Assembly: GCA_018242425.1 (NCBI GenBank)
Contig: JAFEBX010000011.1
Location: 62,001-126,000 of the forward strand
DNA from: Pseudomonadota bacterium
GTDB lineage: Bacteria; Pseudomonadota; Gammaproteobacteria; Xanthomonadales; Xanthomonadaceae
Direction of reading: 5' to 3'
Length of the DNA stretch: 64,000 nucleotides
In this document: in pieces, positions 40,187-53,390 of the stretch
Position numbering within the stretch: position 1 is the stretch's first letter
How the letters are laid out: every line of letters starts with the position of its first letter
The notes under the pieces: generated by a model
Told to the model about the DNA's origin: nothing
Seen by the model: only the letters and a program-made list of their open reading frames with translations
The model's database searches: none
Translations under genes and position numbers: made by a program

Positions 40187-42252
40187 GCTCCGGCCCCCGA
40201 CTTGATCAGCCATGCCAGCAGCAGGATCAGGCCGATAATCATCGCGAAGGCGTAGCTGTAGAGGTAACCGGTCTGCATCTTGCGGATCTCGACGGCGGCT
40301 TCGCGGGTTTCACGCGCCGCGCCGTTCACCAGGAAGTCGTCGATCACGCGGCTGTCGAACCAGCGCGAAACACGGCCGAGCAACACGCTGCCACCGGCGA
40401 AGCCGTTGATCCACAACTTGTCGAAGCCGTACTTGTCTTCGAGGATGCGCACCGGCAGCGCGAAAGTCTTGCGTGCCTTGGCGGCGACTTCGGGCTTGAG
40501 CAGGTACATCCACGTCGCCAGCGCGAAACCGGCCAGCGTCAACCAGAACGGCGCCTGGGTGAAGCCGTGCAGCGCCATCTGCAACGAACCATGGAATTCC
40601 TCGCCGAGCTTGGCCATCACGCCGTGTTCCGGCAGCTGGATCGCGCCGTCGAAGAACGACTTCCCTGCTTCCTCGCCACCCGTGGTCTTGCCGTGCAGCA
40701 TCGGGCCAATGGTGAGATAGCCGACGATGATCGACGGAATCGCCAGCAGGACCAGCGGCAGCGTCACCACCCACGGCGATTCGTGCGGTTCGTGCGCGTG
40801 GCCGTGATCGTCGTGGCCATGGGCATGATCGTCATGATGGTCGTCGTGCGCGACTTCACGGAAGCGTTCCTTGCCGAAGAAGGTGAGGTACAGCAGGCGG
40901 AAGCTGTAGAACGAGGTCACGAAGGCGCCCAGCAGGACCGCGTAGTAACCGTATTGCGCGATGAAGCCACCATGCTCGACGGCGTGTTCCTTGGCCGCCT
41001 CGATGATGCTGTCCTTGGAATAGAAGCCGGCGAAGAACGGCGTTCCGATCAATGCGAGCGTGCCGATCAGCGAGGTCCAGAAGGTGACCGGCATGTACTT
41101 GCGCAGGCCACCCATGCGGCGCATGTCCTGCTCGTGGTGCATGCCGATGATCACGCTGCCCGCGGCCAGGAACAGCAGCGCCTTGAAGAACGCGTGGGTC
41201 ATCAGGTGGAACACGGCCGCCGAGTACGCCGAGACGCCAAGCGCGACCGTCATGTAGCCAAGCTGCGACAGCGTGGAGTACGCGATCACGCGCTTGATGT
41301 CGTTCTGGACGATGCCGATCAGGCCGGTGAAGAACGCGGTGGTGGCGCCGATCACCAGGATGAAGTCGAGCGCGACCGGCGACAGATTGAAGATCGGCGA
41401 CATGCGCGCGACCATGAAGATGCCGGCGGTCACCATCGTCGCGGCGTGGATCAGCGCCGAGATCGGGGTCGGGCCTTCCATCGAATCTGGCAGCCACACG
41501 TGCAGCGGCACCTGCGCCGACTTGCCCATCGCGCCGATGAACAGGCAGATGCTGATCACGGTCGCCATCGACCACGGATGGCCGCGGATGATTTCCACGG
41601 TGCCGTTGATCTTGTCGACGTTCTGGAACGCGGTGGCGTAATCGAGCGTCCCCATCCACGCGACGATGCCGGCGATGCCGAGCAGGAAGCCGAAGTCGCC
41701 GACGCGGTTGACCAGGAAGGCCTTGAGGTTGGCGAAGATCGCCGTCGGCCGCTTGAACCAGAAACCGATCAGCAGGTACGAGACCAGGCCCACCGCTTCC
41801 CAGCCGAAGAACAGCTGGACGAAGTTGTTGCTCATCACCAGCATCAGCATGCTGAAGGTGAACAGCGAGATGTAGCTGAAGAAACGCTGGTAGCCGTCAT
41901 CGTCGGCCATGTAGCCGATGGTGTAGATGTGCACCAGCAACGAGACGAAGGTGACGACGACCATCATCATCGCGGTCAGGTTGTCGACCATGAAGCCGAC
42001 ATGCGCCTGCAGTCCGCCGACGTCAAACCAGGTGTAGAGATCGTGGTTCACCGGCGCGGCGCCGTGCAACAGGTTCCACAGCACGCCGATCGACAGCGCG
42101 CAGCTGATGCCGACGCCGGCAATGGTGGCGACGTGGGCGCCGGTGCGGCCGATGACCTTGCCGAAGATGCCGGCGAGGATCGAGCCCAGCAACGGGGCCA
42201 GGACGATGATGACGAGTTGGGAGATCGAAATATCCATGGTGGTTCCGGTCAT
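40183..42252 (-). CDS. nuoL: NADH-quinone oxidoreductase subunit L
   Basis: 689 residues, starting at the ATG 42252 or 42237. It has 14-16 membrane helices with proton-path motifs ([20 protein letters not shown] and [20 protein letters not shown]). The C-terminal long lateral helix is expected from the family. A His/Asp-rich stretch around residues 460-485 ([20 protein letters not shown]) is an insertion of a metal-binding type in a cytoplasmic or periplasmic loop and is not part of the core fold. Confidence 0.96.
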   Translation of the reverse strand: MTGTTMDISISQLVIIVLAPLLGSILAGIFGKVIGRTGAHVATIAGVGISCALSIGVLWNLLHGAAPVNHDLYTWFDVGGLQAHVGFMVDNLTAMMMVVVTFVSLLVHIYTIGYMADDDGYQRFFSYISLFTFSMLMLVMSNNFVQLFFGWEAVGLVSYLLIGFWFKRPTAIFANLKAFLVNRVGDFGFLLGIAGIVAWMGTLDYATAFQNVDKINGTVEIIRGHPWSMATVISICLFIGAMGKSAQVPLHVWLPDSMEGPTPISALIHAATMVTAGIFMVARMSPIFNLSPVALDFILVIGATTAFFTGLIGIVQNDIKRVIAYSTLSQLGYMTVALGVSAYSAAVFHLMTHAFFKALLFLAAGSVIIGMHHEQDMRRMGGLRKYMPVTFWTSLIGTLALIGTPFFAGFYSKDSIIEAAKEHAVEHGGFIAQYGYYAVLLGAFVTSFYSFRLLYLTFFGKERFREVAHDDHHDDHAHGHDDHGHAHEPHESPWVVTLPLVLLAIPSIIVGYLTIGPMLHGKTTGGEEAGKSFFDGAIQLPEHGVMAKLGEEFHGSLQMALHGFTQAPFWLTLAGFALATWMYLLKPEVAAKARKTFALPVRILEDKYGFDKLWINGFAGGSVLLGRVSRWFDSRVIDDFLVNGAARETREAAVEIRKMQTGYLYSYAFAMIIGLILLLAWLIKSGAGA

Positions 42253-42563
42253 CCCTTCAGCGAATCCAGTTCACCGACGTTGATGGTGCGTCGGTTGCGG
42301 AACAGCGTGACCAGGATCGCCAGGCCGATCGCCGCTTCGGCGGCGGCCACGGTCAGGATGAAGAAGACGAAGACCTGGCCGGTCGCGTTGTGCATGTCGC
42401 GCGAGAACGCGACGAAATTGATGTTCACCGCCAGCAGCATCAGTTCGATGCACATCAGCAGGACGATCGCGTTCTTGCGGTTGAGGAAGATGCCGGCGAT
42501 CGCGATGCAGAACAGCACCGCGCCCAGCGCGAGGTAGTGGCCGAGGCCCAATGCCGTGGTCAT
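42249..42563 (-). CDS. nuoK: NADH-quinone oxidoreductase subunit K
   Basis: 104 residues, the usual length. Three membrane helices carry the conserved glutamates of the family ([20 protein letters not shown] and [19 protein letters not shown]). It overlaps nuoJ and nuoL by 4 bases each, as is typical. It helps to form the proton path near the quinone arm. Confidence 0.95.
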   Translation of the reverse strand: MTTALGLGHYLALGAVLFCIAIAGIFLNRKNAIVLLMCIELMLLAVNINFVAFSRDMHNATGQVFVFFILTVAAAEAAIGLAILVTLFRNRRTINVGELDSLKG

Positions 42564-43192
42564 TCCTTCACCTCCGGGGTCGCTTCAACGGGCTTCGGTT
42601 GTTCCGTCGCCATCTTCACCATGCGCAGGCGATCGGCTGCCTTGACGCGGACCTGGTCGGCCGGCTTCTGCGTGCGCGCGCCGGTGCGCTGGCGCAGGGT
42701 CAGCATCACCGCCGCGATCACCGCGATGGTCAGGATCACCGCCGCCACTTCGAACGGCAGCAGGAAATCGGTAAACAGCGCACGCGCCAGCCACTTCGCG
42801 TTCGGCATCGTGGCGTCGGTCGGCGCGGCCGCGGCGAACGGCAGCATGCGCGAACGCACGCCGATCACCATCAGCATCTCGACCAGCATCACCACCGCGA
42901 CGACGATGCCGACCGGCAGGAAGCGCACGTAGCCTTCGCGGACGCGCTCGTTGTCGATGTCGAGCATCATCACCACGAACAGGAACAGCACCATCACCGC
43001 GCCTACATAGACCAGGATCAGGGCGACGCCGAGGAATTCGGCTCCGGCGACGATCCAGGTACAGGCGACCGAGAAGAACGTCAGCACCAGCAGCAGCGCG
43101 GCGTGCACGGAGTTGCGCACGGCGATCACGCCGAGCGCGGAAGCGGTTGCCAACGCCGCGAAACAGTAGAAGGCGATCAGGGGGAAGTCCAT
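42560..43192 (-). CDS. nuoJ: NADH-quinone oxidoreductase subunit J
   Basis: 210 residues from the ATG at 43192; a longer frame upstream is not supported. Five membrane helices with the family motif [20 protein letters not shown] in helix 3. The C-terminal 45 residues are charged and variable. Overlaps nuoK by 4 bases. Confidence 0.94.
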   Translation of the reverse strand: MDFPLIAFYCFAALATASALGVIAVRNSVHAALLLVLTFFSVACTWIVAGAEFLGVALILVYVGAVMVLFLFVVMMLDIDNERVREGYVRFLPVGIVVAVVMLVEMLMVIGVRSRMLPFAAAAPTDATMPNAKWLARALFTDFLLPFEVAAVILTIAVIAAVMLTLRQRTGARTQKPADQVRVKAADRLRMVKMATEQPKPVEATPEVKE

Positions 43193-43199
43193 GTCGTCC

Positions 43200-43684
43200 T
43201 CAGCGGAAAGGTGCGTCGGCGGCACGGCGCTCGGCGATTTCCGCCTCGAGGCGGTCACCGATGGCCAGCAGGGTTGGCTTGGTCAGGATGTTCTGGCCAC
43301 GCTTGTCGAAGTGGTACTCGTGCACGTGAGTCTCCACGATCGAATCGACCGGGCAGCTCTCTTCGCAGAATCCGCAGAAGATGCACTTGAACAGGTCGAT
43401 GTCGTAGCGCGTGGTGCGGCGGGTGCCGTCCTCGCGCTTGTGCGAGTCGATGGTGATCGCCAGCGCCGGGCACACCGCTTCGCACAACTTGCAGGCGATG
43501 CAACGCTCTTCGCCGTTGGGATAGCGACGCAGCGCGTGGATGCCGCGGAAGCGCGGCGACTGCGGGATCTTCTCCATCGGGTACATGACCGTGTATTTCG
43601 GCTTGAGCATGTACTTGAAGGTGAGGCCCATGCCCTTCGCCAGTTCCAGCAGCATCAGGCTCTTGAGGTAGGAAGCGACGCGGC

Positions 43685-43688
<4 letters not shown>
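43200..43688 (-). CDS. nuoI: NADH-quinone oxidoreductase subunit I
   Basis: 162 residues. Two ferredoxin-type [4Fe-4S] motifs are complete, [12 protein letters not shown] and [12 protein letters not shown], binding clusters N6a and N6b that pass electrons to NuoB. An N-terminal amphipathic helix anchors it to the membrane arm. Overlaps nuoH by 4 bases. Confidence 0.97.
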
Positions 43689-44796
<1,108 letters not shown>

Positions 44797-44800
<4 letters not shown>

Positions 44801-47034
44801 GCCGGGCGCGCCTCCACGTCGGCGGCGGCAATCGGCGCGGTGGCGCCGTAACCGCGTTCGATCCAAACGCAACCCTGGGCAACGCCTGCATCCAGGCGCA
44901 CCGGCAGCGAAGCGGTGCCATCACCGGTGGTGAAGCGGCCGGTCATGCCGTCCTGCAGGCCGACTGCAGCGGCAGTCTGCGGATGGATCGCCGCCCGCGC
45001 GCCATGCGTCAGCACATGCGCCTGCAACGCCGGGGAACGGCGCGTCACCGCATCGCTGCGATAGATCGCATCGGAGGCCGCGACTTCGAGGCCGCTGCCG
45101 CTGGCGCCGACTGCAGCACCCGGCTTGACCGTGACGGCACGCGGCTTCAACGCGGCGCGCAGTCCATCAAGATCGGTGAAGTCGAAACCGGCCAACTGCA
45201 TCGCGCCACCGAGTGCGCGCAACACGCGCCAGCCTTCGCGGGCTTCGCCGGGCATCTTGCCGGCGGCCTGGCTGCGCTGTTCGCGGCCTTCGAGGTTGGT
45301 CAGCGTGCCCTGCACTTCCGGGAACGCGCCAATCGGCAGGATCACGTCGGCGACCGCGCGGGTCGATTCGCAGGCGAACTGGCTGAAAGCGACGACCTGG
45401 GCGTCGCCCAGTGCGCGCGCAGCGAGGCCCGGATAGGCGAAGTCGAGACCCGGTTCGATGCCGTAAACGATGTAGGCCTTGCGCGGCTCGCGCAGCATGG
45501 CGAGCGCATCGCGTCCCGACGGCAGCACACCGGCCTGCGTCAGGCCGAGTGCATTCGCGCCCTGCGGGATGCGGCACAGCTTCGCATTCTTCGCAGCAGC
45601 GAAATCGGCGGCGGCCTTGCGGATCGCACTGGCATGCACGCCGCGTTCGGCGACGTTGCCGACGATCACGACGGGTGCCTTGGCGGCACCGAGGTCGACC
45701 CTGGCGAGTTCGGCGGCGAGTTGCGACGGCGCAACGATGTGCTTGCCGGCGATCTCGAAGGCGAAATCGAAGTCGACCGGATTGACGACATGGACCTTGG
45801 CGCCATGCAGCGTCGCCTTGCGCACGCGGGCGTGCAGCAGCGGCACTTCGTGGCGCAGGTTGCTGCCGACGATGACGATGGCATCGGCCTTCTCGATGTC
45901 GGCGACCGGCGAAGCGAACGCTTCGGCAACGCTGCCATCGGAAAGATCAAGCGCGTGGATGCGATGGTCGACGTGCGTCGAACCGAGGGCATCGGCCAGC
46001 GCGGCGAGCGCCAGGCCTTCCTCGTTGCCCGTCGCCGGATGCACCAGCATGCCGAGCGCGTCGCCACGGTTCGCGGAGAGGATCGACTGCGCCTTGGCCA
46101 GCGCTTCATCCCAGCTCGCCTGGCGCCACTGGCCACCGTCCTTGATCATCGGAACGGTCGCGCGGTCTTCCGCCTGCAGGCCCTGGTGGGCATAGCGATC
46201 ACGATCCGACAACCAGCACTCGTTCACGGCTTCGTTGTCGCGCGGCACGCTGCGCAGGATTTCGCCACGACGCACGTGGTGGAACAGGTTGCTGCCGAGC
46301 GCGTCCTGGTAAGCCAGCGATTCGCGCGCGACCAGTTCCCACGGGCGCGCCTTGAACTGGAACACCTTGTTGGTGAGCGCACCGACCGGGCAAACGTCGA
46401 TGACGTTGCCCGAGAGTTCGGTCGCCAGCGGCTTGCCGTCGAAGGTGCCGATCTGCAGGTTCTCGCCGCGCTGCATGCCGCCGAGTTCGTAGGTACCGGC
46501 GATCTCCGCGGTGAAGCGCACGCAACGGGTGCACTGGATGCAACGCGTCATTTCGGTGGCGACCAGCGGACCGAGGTCCTCGTCGGCGACCACGCGCTTG
46601 CGTTCGACGTAACGGCTGACCGAACGGCCGTAACCGACCGACACGTCCTGCAGTTCGCACTCGCCGCCCTGGTCGCAGATCGGGCAATCGAGCGGATGGT
46701 TGATCAGCAGGAATTCCATCACGTCGCGCTGGAATTTCAACGCTTTCTCGCTGCGCGTGAACACCTTCATGCCATCGGCCACCGGCGTCGCGCACGCGGG
46801 CGACGGCTTCGGGCCCATGCGGCCACCCAGCTCGGTGTCGACCATGCACATGCGGCAATTGGCGGCCACCGGCAACTTGTCGTGGTAGCAGAAACGCGGG
46901 ATCGCGACACCGGCGCAATCGGCGGCCTGGATGATCATCGAGCCCTTGGGCGCGGCGATCTCCACGCCATCGACGAACACGGTGACGTGGTCGGGCGGCA
47001 GGTTCGGATTCACCGGCTGTGGTGCCGTGCTCAT
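44797..47034 (-). CDS. nuoG: NADH-quinone oxidoreductase subunit G
   Basis: 745 residues. N-terminal [2Fe-2S] and [4Fe-4S] binding parts are intact: [15 protein letters not shown] near residue 46-60, [18 protein letters not shown] near 115, and [10 protein letters not shown] with a further cluster at about 165. The C-terminal molybdopterin-oxidoreductase-like part is reduced and lacks cofactor ligands, as in other NuoG. It carries electrons through the peripheral arm of complex I. Confidence 0.96.
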
Positions 47035-48395
47035 GCTGCCACCGCCTTCTGCACCATGGTGCCGGCCTTGAGATCGTCGACGTAGAAACGCTTGTTCACG
47101 ATCGCGTACTCGAATTCATCCCAGAACTGGGCGAGGAAACCCTGCACCGGCCACGCCGCGGCTTCGCCGAACGCGCAGATGGTGTGACCTTCGATCTGGC
47201 CCGCCGATGCCTTGAGCATCTGCAGGTCATCCATGGTCGCGGTGTGGTCGACGATGCGGCTCAGCATGCGGTACATCCAGCCGGTGCCTTCGCGGCACGG
47301 CGTGCACTGGCCGCACGATTCCTTGAAGTAGAACCGCGCGATGCGATGGCAGGCGCGCACCATGCAGGTGGTCTCGTCCATCACGATCACGGCGCCCGAA
47401 CCCAGGCCGGAACCGGCCTTCTGGATGGCGTCGTAATCCATGGTGAGTTCCATCATGGTCTCGCCCTTCAGCACCTTCATCGACGAGCCGCCGGGGATCA
47501 CCGCCTTGATGCGATGACCATTGCGGACGCCGCCGGCAAGCTGCAGCAGGTCGGCGAACGGCGTGCCGAGGCGGATTTCGTAGTTGCCCGGGCGATTGAC
47601 GTGGCCGGAGATCGAGAAGATCTTCGGGCCGCCGTTGTTGGGCTTGCCGAGGTTGGCGAACCACTCCGCGCCGTTGCGGATGATCGCCGGCACCGAGGCA
47701 TAGGACTCGGTGTTGTTGATCGTGGTCGGCTTGCCGTACAGGCCGAAATTGGCCGGGAACGGCGGCTTGAAGCGCGGCTGGCCCTTCTTGCCTTCCAGCG
47801 ATTCCATCAGCGCGGTTTCTTCGCCGCAGATGTAGGCGCCGGCGCCGAGTGCGCCATACAGATCGATATCGACGCCGCTGCCGAGGATGTTCTTGCCCAG
47901 CCAACCGTGCTTGTAGGCTTCGGCCAGCGCTTCCTCGAAATGCTCGAACGGTTCGTGGTGGAACTCGCCGCGCAGGTAGTTGTAGCCGACCGTTGCGCCG
48001 GTGGCGTAGCAGGCGATCGCCATGCCCTCGATCACCGCGTGCGGGTTGTAGCGCAGGATGTCGCGATCCTTGGCCGTGCCGGGCTCCGATTCGTCGGAGT
48101 TGCACAGCATGTATTTCTGGCCCGGGCCCTTGGGCATGAAGCTCCACTTCAGGCCGGTCGGGAAGCCCGCGCCGCCGCGGCCGCGCAGGCCCGATGCCTT
48201 GACCATCTCGACGACGTCGGCCGGCGCGATCTTCTCTTCGAGGATCTTGCGCAGCGCGGCGTAGCCACCGGTCTTGAGGTAGTTGTCGTAGCTCCAGGGC
48301 TTGTCGAAATGCAGCGTCGTGTAGACGACGTTGTGTTCCTGCGGCGCCGGACCGACCGGACCGTAGCCTTCGCTGTAGTGACTGTGACCTGCCAT
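47031..48395 (-). CDS. nuoF: NADH-quinone oxidoreductase subunit F
   Basis: 454 residues from the ATG at 48395. NADH/FMN site motifs are present ([32 protein letters not shown]) and the [4Fe-4S] motif [12 protein letters not shown] for cluster N3. It accepts electrons from NADH. Start and stop overlap or closely follow nuoE and nuoG. Confidence 0.97.
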   Translation of the reverse strand: MAGHSHYSEGYGPVGPAPQEHNVVYTTLHFDKPWSYDNYLKTGGYAALRKILEEKIAPADVVEMVKASGLRGRGGAGFPTGLKWSFMPKGPGQKYMLCNSDESEPGTAKDRDILRYNPHAVIEGMAIACYATGATVGYNYLRGEFHHEPFEHFEEALAEAYKHGWLGKNILGSGVDIDLYGALGAGAYICGEETALMESLEGKKGQPRFKPPFPANFGLYGKPTTINNTESYASVPAIIRNGAEWFANLGKPNNGGPKIFSISGHVNRPGNYEIRLGTPFADLLQLAGGVRNGHRIKAVIPGGSSMKVLKGETMMELTMDYDAIQKAGSGLGSGAVIVMDETTCMVRACHRIARFYFKESCGQCTPCREGTGWMYRMLSRIVDHTATMDDLQMLKASAGQIEGHTICAFGEAAAWPVQGFLAQFWDEFEYAIVNKRFYVDDLKAGTMVQKAVAA

Positions 48396-48397
48396 CG

Positions 48398-48925
48398 TTA
48401 CTTCAACCCGTCCAGCAGCGCGTCCACCTTGGCGGTGTCGAGCTTCTCGTGGTAATGGCCGTTGATCACGACCACCGGCGCGCCGCAGCAGGCGGCCACG
48501 CATTCTTCTTCGCGCTTCAGGTAGACGCGGCCATCGGCGGTCGATTCGCCGAGCTTGCAACCGAGCTTCTTCTCGGCATGCGCGACCAGGTCTTCGGCGC
48601 CGTTCAACCAGCAGCTGATGTTGGTGCAGAAGGCGACGTTGTTGCGGCCGACCGGCTGCGTCTCGAACATCGAGTAGAACGTCGCGACTTCATAGGCCCA
48701 CACCGGCGGCAGGCCGAGGTACTTGGCCACGCCGGCGATCAGTTCGTCGGTGAGCGAACCGCCGTTCTGTTCCTGCGCGGCGAACAGCCCCTGCAGCACC
48801 GCCGAACGCTTGCGGTCGGGCGGGAACTTGGTCAGCCAGTGGTCGATGTGCGCACGCGTCTCCCCGCTGAGCACGACCATCGGATCGACGCTGCGAGCGC
48901 TCTCGAAATTGCCAGTCGCTTTCAT
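48398..48925 (-). CDS. nuoE: NADH-quinone oxidoreductase subunit E
   Basis: 175 residues. The [2Fe-2S] (N1a) ligands are seen in CTNISCW and in [12 protein letters not shown], and the family part [20 protein letters not shown] is clear. It pairs with NuoF. The start overlaps the nuoD stop. Confidence 0.96.
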   Translation of the reverse strand: MKATGNFESARSVDPMVVLSGETRAHIDHWLTKFPPDRKRSAVLQGLFAAQEQNGGSLTDELIAGVAKYLGLPPVWAYEVATFYSMFETQPVGRNNVAFCTNISCWLNGAEDLVAHAEKKLGCKLGESTADGRVYLKREEECVAACCGAPVVVINGHYHEKLDTAKVDALLDGLK

Positions 48926-50241
48926 CGATCGATCTCTCCAAACACGATGTCATACGTACCGATCATCGCGACGACGTCGGCCAGCATGTAGCCGCGCACG
49001 ATCGCGTCCATCGACGACAGATGGGCGAAGCCCGGGGCACGCAACTTGCAGCGGAACGGCTTGTTGGCGCCATCGGACACCAGGTACACGCCGAACTCGC
49101 CCTTGGGCGCTTCCACCGCGGCGTAGCTTTCGCCGGCCGGCACGGAATAGCCTTCCGAGAACAGCTTGAAGTGGTGGATCAGGGCTTCCATGTCGTCCTT
49201 CATCGCTTCACGCGACGGCGGCGACACCTTGTGGTTCTCGAGCATGACCGGGCCGGGATTGGCCTTCAGCCACTTCACGCATTGCTGGATGATGCGGTTG
49301 GCCTGGCGCATCTCGGCGACGCGGATCAGGTAGCGGTCGTAGCAGTCGCCGTTGTGCGTCACCGGGATGTCGAAATCGACTTCCGCGTACTTGGCGTACG
49401 GCTGCTTCTTGCGCAGGTCCCATTCGAAGCCGGAGCCGCGCAGCATCGGGCCGGTCATGCCCCAGGCAAGCGCCTGCTCCGGGGTGACGATGCCCACGTC
49501 GACGGTGCGCTGCTTCCAGATGCGGTTGTCGGTCAGCAGGGTTTCGTATTCGTCGATGCGTGCCGGGAAATCCCTGGTGAAGGCTTCCAGGTAGTCGAGC
49601 ATCGAACCTTCGCGCCACTCGTTGAAGCGCTTCAGGCTGCCGCCCTTGCGCCACTTCGATTCGCGGTACTTCGGCATGTGGTCCGGCAGGTCGCGGTAGA
49701 CGCCACCCGGACGGTAATAGGCCGCGTGCATGCGCGCGCCGCTGACCGCCTCGTAGACGTCCATCAGCTCTTCGCGTTCGCGGAAGGCGTAAAGGAACAC
49801 CGCCATCGCGCCGAGGTCGAGCGCGTTCGAGCCCAGCCACATCAGGTGGTTGAGGATGCGCGTGATCTCGTCGAACATCGTGCGGATCCACAGCGCGCGC
49901 TCCGGCGGCGTGACCCCCAGCAGGTTCTCGATCGAGAGGACGTAGGCGTGCTCGTTGCACATCATCGACACGTAGTCGAGGCGATCCATGTAGCCGATCG
50001 ACTGGTTGAACGGCTTGGATTCGGCGAGCTTCTCGGTGCCACGATGCAGCAGGCCGACGTGCGGATCCGCGCGCTGCACGGTTTCGCCGTCCATCTCGAG
50101 GATCAGGCGCAACACGCCGTGCGCGGCCGGGTGTTGCGGGCCGAAGTTCATCGTGTAGTTGCGGATTTCCTGGCGGGCTTCGCCGGGATTGCTGGCGAAC
50201 GCGGATTGCGCGGCCGGCGACTGGAGCGATTCTGCGGTCAT
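48922..50241 (-). CDS. nuoD: NADH-quinone oxidoreductase subunit D
   Basis: 439 residues. Conserved quinone-chamber sequences such as [20 protein letters not shown] and [20 protein letters not shown] are intact, as is the C-terminal DIVFGEIDR. It forms the quinone site with NuoB and NuoH. Overlaps nuoC by 4 bases. Confidence 0.97.
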   Translation of the reverse strand: MTAESLQSPAAQSAFASNPGEARQEIRNYTMNFGPQHPAAHGVLRLILEMDGETVQRADPHVGLLHRGTEKLAESKPFNQSIGYMDRLDYVSMMCNEHAYVLSIENLLGVTPPERALWIRTMFDEITRILNHLMWLGSNALDLGAMAVFLYAFREREELMDVYEAVSGARMHAAYYRPGGVYRDLPDHMPKYRESKWRKGGSLKRFNEWREGSMLDYLEAFTRDFPARIDEYETLLTDNRIWKQRTVDVGIVTPEQALAWGMTGPMLRGSGFEWDLRKKQPYAKYAEVDFDIPVTHNGDCYDRYLIRVAEMRQANRIIQQCVKWLKANPGPVMLENHKVSPPSREAMKDDMEALIHHFKLFSEGYSVPAGESYAAVEAPKGEFGVYLVSDGANKPFRCKLRAPGFAHLSSMDAIVRGYMLADVVAMIGTYDIVFGEIDR

Positions 50242-51002
50242 TTCGTCTTCCCTGCCTGCTCGCCGGCTTCGCCCTGCGCAGTCGCGAGGCGTGCGTCGTC
50301 ACGCACCACGCGTGGCACGCCGACGCGCGGTTCGACCGAGGTCACCGGTTCGTACACCACGCGCTGCTTCTCGGCGTCGTAACGCACTTCGACGTTGCCG
50401 ATCAGCGGGAAGTCCTTGCGGAACGGATGGCCGACGAAACCGTAGTCGGTGAGGATACGGCGCAAATCGGGGTGTCCTTCGAAGACGATGCCGTAAAGAT
50501 CAAAGGCCTCGCGCTCGAACCAGTCGGTACCTGCCCACACCGAAGTCAGCGAATCAACCACCGGCAGCGCTTCGTCGGCGCAGAACGCACGCAGGCGCAG
50601 GCGCTGGTTGTTGCGGACCGACAGCAGGTGCGCGACTGCGGCGAAACGGCGGCCAGGAACGGTTTCGATCGCTTCGCCCTGCGGCTGCGCGACCTGGCGC
50701 AACGGCGCCTCGCCCCACTTGAAGCGGCCGACCGCCCTGCCCTCGACACCGCGACTGAAACCTTCCGAGGAGACATCGGTGTCCCACTCGTCATCGCCGT
50801 AGCCGAGGTAATCGACCCCGCAGACGTCGACGCATTGTTCGAAAGCGAATTCGTCGCGCAGCGCGCGCGCGGCGGCCAGCCATGCGGTCGGCGCCACTTC
50901 CAGCGTCACCTCATTGCACGCACCAATGGACACCTGTGCGTCCGGGAAGCGCGCGCGCAATGCGTCGGCGATCGGGCCGTGGTTCATTTGCGTGTCCGCC
51001 AT
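50238..51002 (-). CDS. nuoC: NADH-quinone oxidoreductase subunit C
   Basis: 254 residues from the ATG at 51002; the frame upstream belongs to nuoB shadow. The family signature [20 protein letters not shown] near residue 155 is clear, and [12 protein letters not shown] follows. It binds NuoD in the peripheral arm. The C-terminus has a short disordered Lys/Glu tail. Confidence 0.95.
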   Translation of the reverse strand: MADTQMNHGPIADALRARFPDAQVSIGACNEVTLEVAPTAWLAAARALRDEFAFEQCVDVCGVDYLGYGDDEWDTDVSSEGFSRGVEGRAVGRFKWGEAPLRQVAQPQGEAIETVPGRRFAAVAHLLSVRNNQRLRLRAFCADEALPVVDSLTSVWAGTDWFEREAFDLYGIVFEGHPDLRRILTDYGFVGHPFRKDFPLIGNVEVRYDAEKQRVVYEPVTSVEPRVGVPRVVRDDARLATAQGEAGEQAGKTK

Positions 51003-51003
51003 G

Positions 51004-51603
51004 TCAGGCCACCCGTGCCGGACGCGAGCGTTCCGCATTTGCATCGGCGATCTGGCCGCGATCACCGAACACGGTGGTGCGGCGAATCTTCTTCTGCAGC
51101 TGCAGGATGCCGTAAGCCAATGCTTCGGCCGTCGGCGGGCAGCCCGGGACGTAGACGTCCACCGGGACGATGCGATCGCAGCCACGCACCACCGAATACG
51201 AGTAATGGTAGTAGCCGCCGCCGTTGGCGCAGCTGCCCATCGAGATCACCCACTTGGGATCGGGCATCTGGTCGTAGACCTTGCGCAGTGCCGGGGCCAT
51301 CTTGTTGACCAGCGTGCCGGCAACGATCATCACGTCGGACTGGCGCGGCGACGGGCGGAACACCACGCCGAAGCGGTCCATGTCGATGCGCGCGGCACCG
51401 GCATGCATCATTTCCACCGCACAGCAGGCGAGGCCGAAGGTCATCGGCCACATCGAACCGGTGCGCGCCCAGTTCCACAGCGCGTCCATGCTGGTGGTGA
51501 CGAAGCCTTGCTGCATCACCGGGTTGTCGCCCTCGGGGCGCAACAAATCATCCAACCGGCCTTCCGGCAACGGGTTGAAGAACGGGGTATGACTCACTCC
51601 CAT
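51004..51603 (-). CDS. nuoB: NADH-quinone oxidoreductase subunit B
   Basis: 199 residues from the ATG at 51603 (a GTG at 51597 is possible). The N2 cluster ligands are present: the adjacent cysteines in [18 protein letters not shown] and [11 protein letters not shown]. It gives electrons to quinone. The start overlaps the end of nuoA by 10 bases. Confidence 0.96.
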   Translation of the reverse strand: MGVSHTPFFNPLPEGRLDDLLRPEGDNPVMQQGFVTTSMDALWNWARTGSMWPMTFGLACCAVEMMHAGAARIDMDRFGVVFRPSPRQSDVMIVAGTLVNKMAPALRKVYDQMPDPKWVISMGSCANGGGYYHYSYSVVRGCDRIVPVDVYVPGCPPTAEALAYGILQLQKKIRRTTVFGDRGQIADANAERSRPARVA

Positions 51604-51950
51604 TCCAGTGCTCCCTTCTTCCACACGTAAGCAAAACCCAGCACCAGCAGGAACAGGAAGATTCCCATTTCCACCAGGCCGAACGGACCGAGCTCGCGGA
51701 ACACCAGCGCCCACGGAAAGACGAAGGCGATTTCGAGGTCGAAGACGATGAACAGGATCGCCAGCAGGTAATAGCGGACGTCGAACTTGAGTCGCGCATC
51801 CTCGAAGGGCAGGAAGCCGCATTCGTAGGGAGAGAGTTTCTCGAGCCCAGGTTTTTTCGGTCCGAGGAGGTTGCCGATGACGATCAGCGCGATGCCGATG
51901 CCGGTGGCAACCAGGAGGAACAGCAAGGTCGGCAGGTATTCGGCCAGCAC
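51594..51950 (-). CDS. nuoA: NADH-quinone oxidoreductase subunit A, GTG start
   Basis: 118 residues from a GTG at 51950, behind AGGAAG; this gives the standard NuoA length. Three membrane helices and the conserved motifs LSPYECGF and [20 protein letters not shown]. It is the first gene of the 14-gene nuo operon; the tRNA-Leu gene lies 90 bases upstream. Confidence 0.95.
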   Translation of the reverse strand: MLAEYLPTLLFLLVATGIGIALIVIGNLLGPKKPGLEKLSPYECGFLPFEDARLKFDVRYYLLAILFIVFDLEIAFVFPWALVFRELGPFGLVEMGIFLFLLVLGFAYVWKKGALEWE

Positions 51951-52039
51951 TTCGGTCTTCCTGTAGGGCGCTCCGACCCGATGAACCGGACGTCCTGTCC
52001 GGCGTGGTGGCATGCGGACCAGCGGTCCGCATGCAGTGT

Positions 52040-52125
52040 TGGTGCCCAAGGGGGGACTCGAACCCCCACGACCTAAGCCGCTACCACCTCAAGGTAGTGC
52101 GTCTACCAATTCCGCCACCTGGGCA
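52040..52125 (-). tRNA. tRNA-Leu (GAG anticodon)
   Basis: 86 bases with encoded CCA. Acceptor stem TGCCCAG pairs with CTTGGGCA, anticodon stem CTACC/GGTAG encloses TTGAGGT with anticodon GAG, and a long variable arm (GCGGCTTAGGTCGT region) is present, as in class II tRNA-Leu. It lies between secG and nuoA in the same direction. Confidence 0.95.
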
Positions 52126-52174
52126 ATTTGTTCGGCGCGCGTCTCCACACGCCAGCAAGAGATTGTAAAACGGA

Positions 52175-52597
52175 TCAGCGCGTTTGCGAACCGGCCGGCG
52201 CACTGTTCGGCGCATTTGCCGGTGCCTGCGGCACGTTCTGCGCAGGCGCCTGCGTGGCCGGAGCCTGCGGGATGCCGGCCGCCGGAGCGGGCTTCGCGGC
52301 CGGAGCCGATGCTGCCGGCTGCGAACCCATGAGGCTGCTGCCGGTCGTTACCTGCTGCTGGTTGCCGTGCACGAACAGCCACGCCATCAGCAGGGTGATG
52401 CCAAAGAAGGCGGTGGCCAGCCAACGCGTGGTCTTGGACAGGAAGTTGGCCGCGCCGCGCGCGCCGAACACCGTGCCCGAGGCACCGGAACCGAAACCGG
52501 AGCCGGCCTGCGCGCCCTTGCCCTGCTGGAGCAGGATCAGCGCGATCATCGCGATCGCGACCAGCACGTACACAACATTGAGAATCAACGAAAGCAT
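52175..52597 (-). CDS. secG: Protein-export membrane protein SecG
   Basis: 140 residues. Two membrane helices (residues 3-22, LILNVVYVLVAIAMIALILL, and 54-74) with the conserved cytoplasmic loop QQGKGAQAGSGFGSGASG between them. The C-terminus is a 60-residue Ala/Pro/Gln-rich tail, common in this bacterial group. SecG supports SecYE in export. It follows tpiA, as in many Proteobacteria. Confidence 0.94.
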   Translation of the reverse strand: MLSLILNVVYVLVAIAMIALILLQQGKGAQAGSGFGSGASGTVFGARGAANFLSKTTRWLATAFFGITLLMAWLFVHGNQQQVTTGSSLMGSQPAASAPAAKPAPAAGIPQAPATQAPAQNVPQAPANAPNSAPAGSQTR

Positions 52598-52614
52598 GGC
52601 AATCCGTGGAACGT

Positions 52615-53379
52615 TCAGGCAGCCGCGGCTGCCGTGATGATGTCGAGGAAGTCGCGGGCGACGAGCGAGGCGCCACCCACCAGTCCGCCATCGACATCGG
52701 TCTGCGAGAATAGGGCCGCGGCGTTGTCGGACTTCACGCTGCCGCCGTACAGGATCGGCAACGAGTCGGCGATTCTAGCATCCCGGCGCGCCACCTGAGA
52801 ACGGATGAATGCGTGGACGTCCTGCGCCTGCTCCGGGGTGGCGGTGCGGCCGGTGCCGATCGCCCACACCGGCTCGTAGGCGATCATCCCGCCAGCCAGC
52901 GCCCGGATCCCGGCTTCGTCGTCCAGCAATGGCGCCAACTGGGCGGCAATCACCGCTTCGGTGGTGCCGGCCTCGCGTTCCTCCAGGCGCTCGCCCACGC
53001 ACAGCACCGGGACCAGTCCGGCCGCCTGCGCGGCGATGAACTTGCGCGCGACCAGGGCACTGTCCTCGTGGTGGTATTCGCGGCGCTCGGAATGCCCGAC
53101 CAGCACGTGGGTGGCACCGACATCACGCAGCATCTGCGCCGAAACCTCGCCGGTATAGGCGCCCTTGGCGTGCTCGCTGACGTCCTGGGCGCCGACCGCG
53201 ACTGCGGTTCCCGCGCAATGCGCGACCAGGCCAGCCACATAGGGCATCGACGGAAAAATGATGCAATCGACGCGTTCGCGGGCCTGCGCCGCGCCGTCCT
53301 TCAGTGCATCGGCCAGCGCCACGCCAAAAGCGCGGTCGCCATTCAATTTCCAGTTGCCGGCGACGATCTTGCGACGCAT
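52615..53379 (-). CDS. tpiA: Triosephosphate isomerase
   Basis: 254 residues from the ATG at 53379, which is well placed behind GGAG; an ATG at 53394 overlaps the previous stop. Catalytic residues are all present: Lys11 in NWKLN, His in VGHSERR, Glu in AYEPVWAIGTG, and the phosphate loop YGGSVKSDN. It interconverts dihydroxyacetone phosphate and glyceraldehyde 3-phosphate in glycolysis. It lies upstream of secG. Confidence 0.97.
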   Translation of the reverse strand: MRRKIVAGNWKLNGDRAFGVALADALKDGAAQARERVDCIIFPSMPYVAGLVAHCAGTAVAVGAQDVSEHAKGAYTGEVSAQMLRDVGATHVLVGHSERREYHHEDSALVARKFIAAQAAGLVPVLCVGERLEEREAGTTEAVIAAQLAPLLDDEAGIRALAGGMIAYEPVWAIGTGRTATPEQAQDVHAFIRSQVARRDARIADSLPILYGGSVKSDNAAALFSQTDVDGGLVGGASLVARDFLDIITAAAAA

Positions 53380-53390
53380 GTGGACTCCGG